A stretch of DNA of 64,000 nucleotides, taken from Effrenium voratum (lineage: Eukaryota; Sar; Dinophyceae; Suessiales; Symbiodiniaceae). The position numbers and the translations under genes were made by a program. The notes beneath the pieces are model-generated. The model was not told the DNA's origin. It ran no database searches and saw only the letters and a program-made list of their open reading frames with translations. Positions 45,672 through 57,689 of the stretch are shown here, piece by piece. The DNA lies in the NCBI GenBank assembly GCA_963377175.1, contig CAUJNA010002157.1, forward strand, positions 598,399-662,398. The letters are read 5' to 3'. Each line of letters opens with the position of its first letter. Position 1 is the first letter of the stretch.

Positions 45672-46212
45672 TTGTGAATCACCGTGTGTTCATGTTGCGA
45701 AAAGCGAACCGCAGACCTTTGCCTCGCACCATGTCAAGGACCGATGTGCCAGGACTCCAGAGGCTCAAAGCGGGGGAAGTGGGGAGAACGAACCCAAACC
45801 CACGAAGCGGAAAGGCGAGGTCCTCCAGAGAGGTTAGAAGAAGTTGGTGCCCGATCTTTTTTGCAAAGTGGTGATTTTTAGTAGGGGAACCCTCCCCCAA
45901 AAAAGTTGGCCAAAAGGGTGCTACTTGGGGACCTAGAAGGTAAAACAGAAGGTAAAAATGCAAAAGGCTGGCACATTGGGTGGGAGGGGGGGACATTGGG
46001 TGAGTGGTGACTGGTGGGAGGGGGGGAAGACCGCAACATCATGACGAATCTAGACTCCAAAACAAACGTACACTGCACGCAGCTGTGAATCTGCTCACTC
46101 AAAACCAAGTTGGTTCCAACACATACCCCCCAAACCCAAAACGAAGCCGACCGAAGATCTTTTTCCCTTGCCCGCCCAGGCACTGTAGCCGCTGGTCGCC
46201 ACCGGTCCAGAC

Positions 46213-46251
46213 CTTGGACAGGGCGTCGGCGAAGTGATTCGGGGGCAACTC
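46213..46251 (-). CDS. Candidate mini-exon, 13 codons
   Basis: Minus strand: TTGCGAG boundary, then 39 nt in phase 0 reading ELPPNHFADALSK, then GTCTGGAC. It may instead extend to CTACAG at 46186 (reading on as VWTGGDQRLQ). Short, so chance cannot be excluded. Confidence 0.3.
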
Positions 46252-46259
46252 CTCGCAAG

Positions 46260-47060
46260 CCAATGACTTCAACCCAGGGATGGTCGATGCGTCAAAACGG
46301 GGGAAGAGTCAAGTTCTGAAATAGTTCCATGCTTGGTCATCCCCAATATAAGATTGGACTCAAGTTCCGCACATTTATAAGGCGCGGTTCTGGGGTCCAA
46401 TGCTGAACAGCTCAAATCAACTGCGACTTGAATGTCCATTGATACACCGCTCAACTTATCCACAAGCAAAACCAGCTGTGTTGCAACTCAAGTGAATGAT
46501 TCTCTGACCCGTATGCATCCAAATTGGGAAGCCGGACATCTCAATGTCTGTACCGATCCTGAATCCCGGGTAGCAAAGGCTAAGCCAAACAAGTGTGACA
46601 AAGCACACATCTAGGCGGCACTGGTTTTCAGAACAAGCACCATGTTGAGGGGGGGACGATCACGCAAACAGATCTATTCAATACCTGGTGATAGTGGAGC
46701 AAGTCCGCTGAATAACTTATCCCTATAGCTTCCCACGCTATTCTGTCACCAGCTTGCCAATTGTGACCTTCCGTTCTACCCTCAAGCTACAGGAAATGTC
46801 AAGGCCTGCTTCCCAGCAATCAGCACCTTCCAAGGTAATGTTACACCCGCTTTAATGAAAGTCGCCGCTATTGTCAAAACATGCAATTCAGGATCCTGGG
46901 GCTGTTTAGGGGTCCACTATTGTTGCAAGTTTTATCCCCTCCCAAAAAAAATCCAAAAAACAGTGCAGGCTTGTTTGATTTCAACTCTCTGGTCTGGGCA
47001 GGCTCAGGTTGGGCTCAAGCTAGACTAAGCCTTAGCTCTGTTGAGCTGGAGGCTGGTTCT
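46260..47060. other. Non-coding, no recognisable gene
   Basis: Chance ORFs only. Confidence 0.35.
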
Positions 47061-47071
47061 GAGCTAGCCTG

Positions 47072-47220
47072 AGGTCTAGGAAATCCATTTTGCAAGTTGT
47101 GCCCAAACCATCAAATTTACTCTTAAGGGTGGCTCATCCTAAGCTCTCCCCAGCCCAAAAGTAAAAGGCCTGCGGTCTAGGAAATCCATTTTGCAAGTTG
47201 TGCCCAAACCATCAAATTTA
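47072..47220. repeat. Direct repeat, 99-bp spacing
   Basis: GGTCTAGGAAATCCATTTTG and the following 28 bases (to AATTTA) occur identically at about 47072 and 47171. The lack of divergence implies a recent duplication. Confidence 0.9.
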
Positions 47221-47299
47221 TGATAACTTCTTTACTAAAAAGCAAGGTGAATCAATCACACAAAGGGGGGCCCACAACCAACCCTGGTGTTCAACTGGT

Positions 47300-47645
47300 T
47301 TTGGGAGCAAATCTCAAAAGGAAGCTCTGCAATACTAAATCAATGTGAAACTCAGTTCCAAATCTCAAAAGGAAGCTCCAGCAATACTAAAGCAAATGGA
47401 GACTCAGTTCCAAAATCTCAAAAGGACGCTCCAGCAATACTAAATCAAATGGAAACTCAATTCCAAAATCTCAAAAGGAAACTCCGGCAATACTAAATCA
47501 AATGAAAACTCAATTCCAGATCTCAAAAAGGAAGCTCCAAGCAATACTAAATCAAATGGAAACTCAGTTCCAGATCTCAAAAGGAAGCTCCAGCAATACT
47601 AAATCAAATGGAAACTCAAGTCTACCAATACTAAATCAATTTGAA
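47300..47645. repeat. ~52-bp minisatellite, six to seven units
   Basis: CTCAAAAGGAAGCTCCAGCA, ATACTAAATCAAATGGAAAC and TCAGTTCCAAAT repeat with starts near 47313, 47364, 47417, 47470, 47522 and 47577. Confidence 0.93.
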
Positions 47646-48250
47646 AGTCCCACCCAGACCCCCAGGGTTTGCCTAAACAGAGTCCCGCTGACTGGTTTCA
47701 TTGTTCAGGGGGGGGGATCACATTAAAGCAGGTCCAACATTACCACGTCTAGTAGGAGAACCCCAAACCACCCAAATCGATGCTCCCCCACCAAAAAAAA
47801 ACACCAGCATAGTCCAGAGTGCCTTGTGCTTGCAGCGTTTTCCCCGTTTAAACAAAAACGAACGCATCGTTTGCAGTGAAAGCCCAATGAACGTGTGTCT
47901 CGGGGATTGCTTGTTGTGTTGGCTTGCTTTCTCTGGTTTGATTGCTTGCTGGTGTGCTCGTTTAAATTTTTGTTTACCAAATATCATGCGTTTGTGCGCT
48001 TCTTTGCTCGAGGAAAGCTCTCCGAGAAGAAGTGCTCCACCTGAACCGGCCTGAATATTCATAAACCAGTCTGCCCCGGAAAAGGTCGACTTTTCGAGGG
48101 CAAGCATGGTCAGTTGACTGTTTCCGGAACCGGGGCGGGAGTGCTGCGTGTCTCGAGCCCCCACATGCCGTCTTTCCTGGTCCATTCTATTGGCATACTA
48201 TACATTGTACTTGTATAACAATACAACAAGGAGCGCCAATATTTCAAAAT

Positions 48251-48354
48251 CTTGCGGGTGCTCAGTAGGGAAGGACCCCTATAAACCATCCCCCATGGTT
48301 TCCTTTAAGGGAATCCCTTCAGATTCTTTCCCTCATTCCCTACTCACCAACAAG
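48251..48354 (-). mobile_element. Family A introner-like TIR element with AAAT duplication, 104 bp
   Basis: Ends CTTGCGGGTGCTCAGTAGGG and TTCCCTACTCACCAACAAG are inverted repeats. AAAT flanks both sides (48247-48250 and 48355-48358), consistent with a 4-bp target duplication. Read on the minus strand it starts GTGAGTAGGG after CTTGTTG, a consensus donor, and ends CACCCGCAAG. It lies 46 bp from an exon-like island on the same strand. Confidence 0.75.
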
Positions 48355-48399
48355 AAATGTATCCTGCCGGCAATAGCTCGACACATCCCGCCACCCGAC

Positions 48400-48471
48400 C
48401 GAGCAGTGCGCCGCCCGTCCTTGAAAGGCGGCATGTACGCTCGCAGCAACGCTTGCATTGATGGCCAATTC
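48400..48471 (-). CDS. Candidate exon, 24 codons, unknown protein
   Basis: Minus strand: CGCGTCAG boundary, 72 nt in phase 0, then GTCGGGTG. It reads ELAINASVAASVHAAFQGRA then AHCS. A family A element follows directly downstream (48251-48354). An alternative frame (NWPSMQALLRAYMPPFKDG) is open over a longer stretch, so the frame is not certain. Confidence 0.35.
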
Positions 48472-48960
48472 CTGACGCGGGGTTTAATTCCCGACGCCTT
48501 CGAACAACGTTTGTCCAGAGAGCAGGTGGCGTCACTTTGGCTTATGTAATGCCCCCCGACCAAAAAGTCTTGCCTCAAACAACAGATCGAAACACATCTA
48601 TATCAACATCAGGGCCCATATCCCTTGGCCGTTGGCTTCTTGGTTCTCTTCAGAATCGAGCAACAAGGGTCCCCAAGTTGTAGGCATTTGCCGTTTTGAC
48701 CACTGTCTTTCGCCCCCCTCTAGGAGTCTGAAAGAACGGCTCTGGTTCAAATCACAATTCTTTGAGCTTGAACAAGATCATCCGCTTGGAATCCGATATG
48801 GCATGGTTCTGCAACACCAACACTCCATTCTCCTGATATATCGACCTCTTTCCCACACAGCAGTGCAGCAGCCGCATAGATCACTTGAGTCGGCCGTTAC
48901 CAACGTCCGGCTTTCTGCTCTTCCCCATTTCTACCCGTCGTCACCCACATCTTGTGGGCC

Positions 48961-49048
48961 CCTCCGGCCGCCGGCCGCGACCGTGCCAAGCGTCTTCATG
49001 TCTCCCGCCACGTGCAAAACGGCGGCCTTCTCCCCACAGCGGCAGCAC
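48961..49048 (-). CDS. Candidate exon with Cys pair, unknown protein
   Basis: Starts after GACGGTCAG. The best frame reads CCRCGEKAAVLHVAGDMKTL then GTVAAGGRR. C-x-C with flanking Arg/Gly and a Val-rich strand could be part of a small metal-binding fold, but this is only an impression. The end is not well defined (GGCCGGAGG-GGCC). Confidence 0.35.
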
Positions 49049-49758
49049 CTGACCGTCAACGAAACTAGGCAGGGAAGCAGTGAAACGGCCAACCGCAAGA
49101 TCCAAAAGTGACTCTGTAAGGACAGACCTGAACAAACTGGATTTGTTTTGTCTTTTTGTGCTATTGGCAAGCAACTATTTTGGGGGGACGGGGTTGCCCG
49201 GAGACATACTGGATCTGTCAACACGCGAGCCCTCGGGAGAACGGCAATCCAATGTAAAACCTATCGTTTGGAACGGTGGGAATGTGTCACCGAGGAACCT
49301 CTTGGTTGCTTGAAGGAAACCAACACAAACAACCAGGATACACTGCCAAGCACCAACAACTTCACATTCATGTAAGTTCAACGACAGGCGTAGTCATTTA
49401 GTGGCCTCATTTCGGTCTCTTGCTAGCTTTTTGACGGGCCACTGCAAATTGGCTGACGTGCAATGGTTAGAGTTTCCTTTTGGCATAGTGCTCACAGAGG
49501 CCCTCTTATGTTGACATGCGCAAACATTCCCTGGTCGCTGGCTCAACTATGGCTCACCGGTGGCAGCACCAGGATACTTGCCTGAAAACAAATGCCGCGC
49601 ATGATACCCCCCGCCCGCCAACACCCCCTGCCGCAGTTTCCCCCAAATAAGGCCGCAAGTTTGGTTCTCGTTCTGAATTGGGTGAACTTGAAACAAACAA
49701 CATTTGTCCTGGCAGTCTTCGCAGGCCGAAATGGGCACCCCAAAACCCGGCCTCTCAC

Positions 49759-49801
49759 CAGCGCGGCGCTCCGGGGAGCAGTAGCGCTCCGTCTTGTGGC
49801 C
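49759..49801 (-). CDS. Candidate mini-exon, 43 nt
   Basis: CCTGCAG before and GTGAGAGG after are near-consensus acceptor and donor. In between [14 protein letters not shown] fits 14 codons plus one base. High GC against its flanks. Unknown protein. Confidence 0.4.
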
Positions 49802-49924
49802 CTGCAGGCGGGAATGTGGTGTGTACGTGTGTGTGTGTGTGTGTCAGGATACTTGCTGCGCAAAAAGGCCCATTCATCAGCCGGACAAACAAACGAGTTC
49901 CCAGTCAGTTCTTATCCATGAATT

Positions 49925-50760
<836 letters not shown>

Positions 50761-50829
50761 TAGGTACATAGGTGGAAACAGAGAGGTATGCATGCATGTG
50801 GGTATGTGTATGTGGAGTCGTGCACACCA

Positions 50830-51500
50830 ATACTAAACCTTAACATGTGCAACAACTCAAGATCAAACATGCCCATGGTTAGTTGTTGTAGACCTAGGCT
50901 ACTACCCACTTCTAGGCCTCCCTAAGTGGGGTTAATCCTGCTAGGGGATCAAAATGCAAGTGGCTAACCACTTTGGAACTTGGCCGAACACTCAAACAGG
51001 CTGTCAAAAGCAGGAATACATGTCCACCACTCCTCTGTGCATTACATTGCTTTGCCTCATACAGCGCGTAGACGCGAAGTCGTGCTTGCTTCGTCTCTTC
51101 AACGGCGCTCAGGGGCAGAAATGCCCAGGAAGAGAGCAGATCCATCCTGGGCAAGTCTGCATTTTTCTGACTGGCGCTGAACAGGAGCCCCGGTCAAGCA
51201 AACCTATTCTGTCCAAAACTCACCATGCATTCCAAAACCTTAAAGACCAAACTTTATCACTCTTCTCGCATGGGGTTTGAAGTTACGTGCGCCACCATGA
51301 GCAAGTGTGAGACAAAATTCAGACAGCTAAGAGTAGCGCTGGTCCTGCTGCATTCAACGGGGACTCTTATACATGATTTAAACTGTCATGTCCTATCTCA
51401 GCGGATGCTCTCCGATCTGCCCCTTCACGATGTAAACCAGCAACAAAGCACTGGCGACTCGGTGCAAAGATCTCAGGGAGGTTAGCGAGGACGCCTTTTG
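50830..51500. other. Non-coding, no recognisable gene
   Basis: Ordinary sequence with chance ORFs. Confidence 0.35.
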
Positions 51501-51503
51501 AAC

Positions 51504-51549
51504 CGGGCAGCTCGTCGGGGCAAAAGACCTCGACCCGGTTCACGGACAC
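51504..51549 (-). CDS. Candidate exon, 46 nt, unknown protein
   Basis: Minus strand: CCCCTCAG before, GTTCAA after; reads VSVNRVEVFCPDELP plus one base. The frame is open upstream as well (PREPRRLLRAARRILRAPQ) through a GC-rich palindrome, so a longer exon from ATG 51612 is possible. Confidence 0.4.
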
Positions 51550-51555
51550 CTGAGG

Positions 51556-51577
51556 GGCGCGAAGAATTCTTCGCGCC
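51556..51577. repeat. Perfect 22-bp palindrome
   Basis: GGCGCGAAGAATTCTTCGCG plus CC reads the same on both strands. It lies 6 bp from the start of the exon candidate, on the acceptor side. Confidence 0.95.
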
Positions 51578-51935
51578 GCGCGGAGGAGCCGTCGTGGTTC
51601 GCGCGGCATAAGCCATGGCAAATCAAATCAATTGATCAGAATTCATCTCATCCCACCCACAATGACATAAAACCAAATGACGCTTGTTTGCGGATACGCC
51701 TTTTGCTTGATGCGTTCTTGACCAATCATCGCGGAAATACATCAGAACGGCTTCGGCACCTTTAGTTGCCCGGTTCCATATGGTAACCTAGAGGGACCCC
51801 TTTAAAAACATGGGCTTCCCTACTGGGCCCTTAATCTCACACTCTCAGACCCTTGAACCATGCGAAACTGCACCTCAAAGCTGATTTTGAGAACCCCACA
51901 AGCAAAAGCCGCACCTCTGAAAGGTTGTTACAAGG

Positions 51936-51985
51936 GGGTTGATCAAAAGGTCTGTGTACATGGGATGACCATTGGTTGGAAAACC
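51936..51985. mobile_element. Family C TIR element, half copy
   Basis: GGGGGTTGATCAAAAGGTCT, GTGTACATGGG and CCATTGGTTGGA match one half of the element at 52488-52645. No partner end is present. Confidence 0.6.
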
Positions 51986-52295
51986 ACTAAGATCTAAAAC
52001 ATTGCCACATGGGAAAAGTAACCCACGGTTAAACCTGGGGGCCTCCTTTTAGGGAATCTCTCTGAAGCCCCGATCAGTTTGACACGCCGATTCACTGACA
52101 ACCCCCACAAAGTGACACCAACCCCCACATACTGTGGATGGACAGAATCCTGCACCACTTGGCATCCACGGGAAACCATTGTTTGTTGGAATTTACAGGG
52201 GAGTCGAATCCGAAACCAGGGTTTGTTAGGTGGTGCAAATCGGACTTCGTCCATCCGCAGTATCAACCCCATATCGATCATTTTTCGCCCCAAAC

Positions 52296-52359
52296 GAGAG
52301 CCCAAGGCCCGGGCGATGCCCGGGTACCGCCGCTTCTCACGCAGCTGGGGCAGCCACAT
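52296..52359 (-). CDS. Candidate exon, 64 nt, unknown protein
   Basis: Minus strand: GCCCTGAG boundary, then MWLPQLREKRRYPGIARALG S, then GTTTGGGG. The Met may be internal. Basic and aromatic composition, helix-like. A family C element lies upstream. Confidence 0.35.
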
Positions 52360-52487
52360 CTCAGGGCCTCGGGCGTGTCAAACTGATGGGCCCACGTGTC
52401 CATCCACATGGTTTTTTTCTCCAAGGAGTCGGACGGGTTTTGAAGGGAAGAGGAAACCTCCTACCTGGTAGCCCCAACCTTCAGAAA

Positions 52488-52645
52488 CACCCAAATATGG
52501 GGGGTTGATAAATAGACCGTGAAAGGCCCCCAGCTGTGATCATGGGCAACTTTGCCCATGTGAGAAATATCAAACCGGCTCAGCGGGTGTCCAACCATTG
52601 GCCCATGTATCACGGACCTTTTGATCAACCCCCATATTTGGCCCC
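52488..52645. mobile_element. Family C TIR element, ~158 bp
   Basis: Left CCCAAATATGGGGGGTTGAT and right ATCAACCCCCATATTTGGCC are inverted repeats. The homology continues inward (AGACCGTG/CACGGACC). The centre has a further small hairpin, CATGGGCAACTTTGCCCATG. GT/AG at the ends is not obvious, unlike families A and B. Confidence 0.75.
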
Positions 52646-52649
52646 TTGT

Positions 52650-54500
52650 CCAACCCCGCGGGATGCTGGAAAGGGGCCCTAATTGTGACCCTGAGTCTTC
52701 CTCTTCAATGGAAGCCGAGTACGGGGGCCAAACCTCAAAAGGGAGTCTGCAAAACCCGATCGTCATCTTCCATGCTTGAAGTGAAGGAGTATGTTGCAAC
52801 CGTAGAGAACAATGGATAGGACCTCCAGTGAAAACATGTTAGGGTCTCTACGTTTCCACACAGCAATCAAGTCAAATCAGGAAACCATTGCAACAGCAGC
52901 ACAAAGGAGTTTCTGCAGCGGCAATGACAAACCAAGCAAAACCAACATGCCGGCACCAGCTGCCCTACTTACAAACAACCTTATAGAGGGGCTAACTGTG
53001 GTTAAGCAAAGCCCCCTCCCAATTGTCAGGGCGACCTTGAGCCCAATGACTGCAGGTTTCTAAGGCTGCAGGTAGCGCACTGGGGCCTGGACTGTTCCAG
53101 TACGAAAGCCACTCAGTGGTTGGAAACCTGAGCAATGAATGCAAGAAGATCGGAGGCTGTGACAACAGCAGATTCATAAGGTCGCTGATTGTGCTGCGAA
53201 TCGCAGTGATGTGTCTTTGGCCCGCCTATTTCCACGCGAGGCTTCTCAACTGAACTGAACCATTGCACAGTAATGGCCCTCCCTACAGTCTGCCGAGCGG
53301 AGCACGATCGTCTCATGCAAGGACCGTGGCTAAATACTACTTCACACAGATTTAGAGACCTAGAAGGGAACCCTCATGGACGCACTAGTTCTCCAACCTG
53401 AAACAAGAAATGAACTCCTACAGAAAAACTTTCTCGTGGGGTCTTTGATCGCAAACCAAATTTGTTTGCGAGGACGGCGAATTAATTCGACCATCAGAGC
53501 TCCTCAAGGTGACCTAGGCGAAGATTCCCTTTACACAATGAGGTCTGCAATGGAAAATCAAGTCGAACCTTGATCATGCTTAAAGGCCCGGTCTATGGAC
53601 TAACTGCGGCTTCTGTTGTGAACATGACCGAAAGACAGGATAGCCTTGAAATGCCTTTTCGAATCAGACAGTCCGATTTGGATAAATACGTGTAGGACAC
53701 CAAAGGACGGAAGGATTAGTTACCAAAGGGACTGGCGAAAAAAACAAAATATTGGCGCCTAAGATGCCTCAAACGGGAGTCCCTATATTTCCCCTCAACA
53801 CATCACAAAGGAACCTCGCTTTAAATGGCCCCCAAAAAAGAAGATTAGGTTCAAAATCCACCAGATAACAAACAATATCCCCGGTGGAACTGAGCCGTCA
53901 ATGTCAACTGAGCGCCAGGCACTGACCATCTGCAGGGGAGAATCATCACAGGGCTCGGCTCTGGATATCCAAACTCCTCCCTGGGCAGCGCTTGCCAAGT
54001 CGGAGAAGGCGGAGTGAGGTGTAAGGCGATGTCGAAACTTCTTTGATCTGAGTCAAGGTTGCTGGTCAATTTGAGTCATTGCATTCTGACTGGGACCTCG
54101 TTGGGAAGCACCATGCTCTCATAGTAGCATGCCGCAGCCCCATGTCATCCCCAGCGCATGAGTGACTACTGTTTGTTGCTCTTTACCCAAATAAAGGATG
54201 CAAATGCGCATCATCGAGCAAAACTCTACCCTTTTGCTCGGACCAATGATTCCAGCTGTGCATTCGCCCGTGCAATCCGACCAGGCCTGAAGGAGTGAAG
54301 AATATTGATGATCGACTGGTCCTGCAAATGAAACTGGCCCCGCACCTGTGGCTGCTCTTTGAACCCCTCTATTGTTCAGATTCTGTGGACCTCTTCACGC
54401 ACATTCTAATGATGATCACTGTCACTACTCATTAGGTCCCCCTCTGACATACTTGGCGTGCAACCCATTTCCTCTTTTCAATGTAGTGAGTGTACCAAGT
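52650..54500. other. Non-coding, no recognisable gene
   Basis: Chance ORFs only. A GGCCCCCAAAAAAG-type repeat piece lies near 53825. Confidence 0.35.
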
Positions 54501-54564
54501 GTCATCGGCAGAAACTGGGGACCGTTGCTGCTGCTGGTCTGCATTGCCCCCTTTGGGCTGAGCC

Positions 54565-54673
54565 CCAGTCCCGCAGGCAGCTGGCGTCGTGGTTCTTGCG
54601 CTGCATGTCCGCCACGGCGCGCAAGGTCTCTTGGGCGAAGCCGTGGCGGCGCATGCGCGCCACGTGGTACAGC
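54565..54673 (-). CDS. Candidate exon, about 36 codons, unknown protein
   Basis: Minus strand, after TTTCGCTGAG: LYHVARMRRHGFAQETLRAV then ADMQRKNHDASCLRDW, a strongly helical, charged stretch. It ends at GACTGGG before GCTCAG; a GC donor would be needed, and such donors are known in dinoflagellates. Frame and composition make this one of the better islands. Confidence 0.45.
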
Positions 54674-55084
54674 CTCAGCGAAACTAACCCCAACGCCGTC
54701 TGGGTGCTTGAGGGTTAATGAGGGCTTGACTTGTTTCCTTGTGGTCTTGGCTGATTGGTTTCCTATGGTTTCCTTTCGGGTTGGTCTTCGTTTGGCTTAC
54801 TTCCTGCCATCATCCAAGACCAAATTCCTTACCAGAGTCAGGCTTTGAGCCTCGTATCATCTGTGACAAGTACCATATGGCCCCATCTATGCACCCCACC
54901 CTTTTCTTTCCACTAAGTATTCGGCAAACTTCACACGAATTTCCTTGATTCCCACCAAACTCACGCGACTGTAAATCGAGATCTACATCAATCTCAATCC
55001 ATCTCTGCGTAACCAGGGATTCCTCCAAACCACTTACATGTTGGTTGCCGGGCTCCTCGTTCCGGCAACGAAAGGAAACGTCAC

Positions 55085-55140
55085 TGGGTGTGGGTCAAAA
55101 CCAGGGTAACCCCCAAAATGGGTTGCCCTGGTAAATGGAA
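55085..55140. mobile_element. Family B-like TIR end, partial
   Basis: GTGTGGGTCAAAACCAGGGT followed by GTTGCCCTGGTAAATGG, the variant interior also seen near 5606 and 9518. Only one end found. Confidence 0.45.
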
Positions 55141-55174
55141 GCAAAAACTAAAACCTGCTGTCGATATCCTGGAC

Positions 55175-55249
55175 CCATGCCCGACTGGGCCAAGAAGCAC
55201 CACCCCGGCGTTGACGTGGCTCAACGCCACCGCATGGGGCGCTGCCAAC
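55175..55249 (-). CDS. Candidate exon, 75 nt, unknown protein
   Basis: Minus strand: CGTCCAAG boundary; reads LAAPHAVALSHVNAGVVLLG then PVGH, and ends at CATGG before GTCCAGG. The hydrophobic strand followed by a Gly-rich turn is typical of a nucleotide- or cofactor-binding fold but too short to assign. Confidence 0.4.
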
Positions 55250-55724
55250 CTTGGACGTCAAGGCCGGGCAAAGACCTGGAGTTCTAAGGTCTTATCGGGG
55301 AGAAGATGCTGTTGGTTTTTTTTCCTGTGCCTTGGAACCATTTGTTTTGTGATTTTAAAAGGGACACCCAAAACAAAATTCACCACCTTAGTGGGCCCCC
55401 AAAAAAAGAACCGTCATTTTCCTGTTGGCGGATCTCTAAGTGGCAACACCAGGCTGCTTTTGTTCAAGTGACAAGGGCCATGTGCTTCTATCTGATCGCA
55501 GAACGGGCACGACGGCACGACACTCTGCAAACTTGCTCAAAAGCACACAGGAGCCAAACAAGAAAAACTGGAGCCAAAAAGGATCACATGGTCGAAATGT
55601 CTAAACATCACCAAGGTGCGAATACATGCCTTGTACAAGGAATACCATGGCTTAACCCTGGCTTAACCTTGCTGCATACCATGGCTTAATCATACATTTA
55701 AGGCATACCATGGCTAGACCGTGC

Positions 55725-55817
55725 TGCTGCGATAGGCACTAAATAAGAAATGGAATGACCCGGAGGACAACCATCCCACGGGTTCATTCCCACCTTCCCT
55801 ACTGAGCACCAGCAAGT
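55725..55817 (-). mobile_element. Family A introner-like TIR element, ~93 bp
   Basis: The right end CCCTACTGAGCACCAGCAAG is a perfect family terminus. The left end CTGCTGCGATAGGCAC is a worn version of CTTGCTGGTGCGATAGGG. On the minus strand it would start GTGCTCAGTAGGG and end CGCAGCAG. The interior has GGAATGACC and GGTTCATTCCCACC. Confidence 0.65.
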
Positions 55818-56136
55818 AAGTGCTTACACTCCCAATACATGATAAAACACATGCTCAATTTGCGTTAGGACGAGCGCGAAAGCAACAAGAGAGCATCTGG
55901 AAGGCTACGCTTGACATGTGGGTGGTTTCCAGTCCACTGAAGATCTTGGCACTCGAAAAGCATTTCCTCTCGCACTGCGCTATCCGTACGGCAACGCATG
56001 GCGTCTCATTTTGAAGGGCCCGATGCAGTCAGGTTTTTTGAGGAGCCTTCAATCTCCGAAATCCCTTTGAACACAGGATGTGGTAAACAAAAGGATCAAC
56101 ACAGCTGAAAAGCAATGCTTGGACCTCAGTTTTCAC

Positions 56137-56226
56137 CAAGGTCCATGGTGCCATATTCTGCCCAGCCCGGCATGGCTCGCGCACCGCGGCGGCCCCATCG
56201 GTGTAAGGTTCTGACAGGTGGTGCTC
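56137..56226 (-). CDS. Candidate exon, 30 codons, unknown protein
   Basis: Minus strand: ACGCCAG boundary, exactly 90 nt in phase 0, TTG before GTGAAAAC. It reads EHHLSEPYTDGAAAVREPCR then AGQNMAPWTL. Both borders are good splice candidates. Confidence 0.45.
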
Positions 56227-56959
56227 CTGGCGTCCGGCCAATCCGGATAGTGTGAGCCCATGTGTCACGTATGCGAGGTGGCTCTGGGAATCCTAAATGG
56301 GGGTTTGCCACAATTTGGGGACTCCCTTTTTGGTGTGTGCCGGGAAACAGGGAACCAGCCATGTTCTAGAATGCTAATGTTGCCTCCTCCTGATCAAAAT
56401 TCACAGCATTCGGCCTTTTGCCCAAACTGGGAGGTCACGCACAATCCTGGATGCTGACGAGCAGCCCGGACATTGGAAACAAATGACTTGGCATGCTCCG
56501 GGCATCCCCACCGGGACTTGGTAAAAGCGGCCCCAAAGATGATGCTTAAGCCATCTCAAATCGGAACACTTTGACCAGCAAAGCTGACATGACAGCCACC
56601 GCGTCAAAGGATCTTAAGCTCGCGCCAAGGATCAAACAAATATCCGAAAAGTGTGTGACTGAAGCAGCAATGGCACACCTAAAGGTCAGAAAGTCGGCTT
56701 TTTGGACCACTGAGTATATGGGTCCGTGCGGTTTCGAGGGAACCCTGGTACCCTCGTCGAGAAAACACAAAAAACAGCCACGATTTTGGGGATCCCTATG
56801 TCGACACGTATCCACAAACACGAGCAATTTCAAACATAAAGCTCGGACAAATTACACATGTTGCCAAAACAATGGAAAATTGGCTGGTGCCTCTGCTTGT
56901 CCAGATAGCTGAAAGCTAGAGGGGTTCTAACTTCTAATGAAGAAGGGAAAGTGATTTGC

Positions 56960-57500
56960 GAGATTGAGGGCCGGGTGCTGGGGGGCATGCAGTTTGGGGT
57001 GCTGGTGAAGGTGCTGTTTTGCGAGCTTGACGGCCGGGTGCTAGGTGGCATGCATTTTGCCAGTGCTGGTGGAGGTGCCGCTTTGCGAGATTGACGGCCG
57101 GGAGGGTGTAGGCAGTTTGGGGTGTTGGTGAAGGTGCTGTTTTGCGAGATTGACGGCCAAGTGCTAGGGGTCATGTAGTTTGGGGTGCTTGTGGAGGTGC
57201 TGTTTTGCGAGATTGATGGCCGGGTGCTAGAGGGCATGCAGTTTCGGGTGCTGGTCTAGGTGCCGCTTTTGCGAGGCGGGTTGCTAGGGGGCATGCAGCT
57301 TCGGGCGCTGGTGGAGGTGCCGCTTTGCGAGATAGGGAGCATGTGGTTTGGAGTGTTGGTGGAGGTGCTGTTTTGCGAGATTGACGGCCGGGTGCTGGGG
57401 GACATGCAGTTTCGGGTGCTGGTGGAGGTGCCGCTTTGCGAAACTGACGGCCGGGTGCTAGGGGGCATGCAGTTTGGGGTGGTGGTGCAGGTGCTGTATT
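56960..57500. repeat. ~62-bp minisatellite, about nine units
   Basis: GAGATTGACGGCCGGGTGCT, GGGGGCATGCAGTTTGGGGT and GCTGGTGGAGGTGCTG repeat at 57-63 bp. Frames stay open on both strands (minus: MPPSTRPSISQNSTSTSTPN units), giving ORFs of 96-135 codons. Related GGTGCTGG sequence continues to about 57680. Confidence 0.93.
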
Positions 57501-57689
57501 GTGTTGCTGTTGGAGGTGCTGCTGACCACGTGGGCGTATTTCCCGGATAACTGGAAACCATAGACTTCTAATGAGTGCTGTTCGGTTCAGGTGCTGGTGA
57601 CAGTACGTGACGGCAGGGTGCTCGGGGACGTGTCCGGTGCGGGTGCTGCGCAGGGTGCTAGGGCGGGTGCTGTTTGGGGTATCGTGGTT

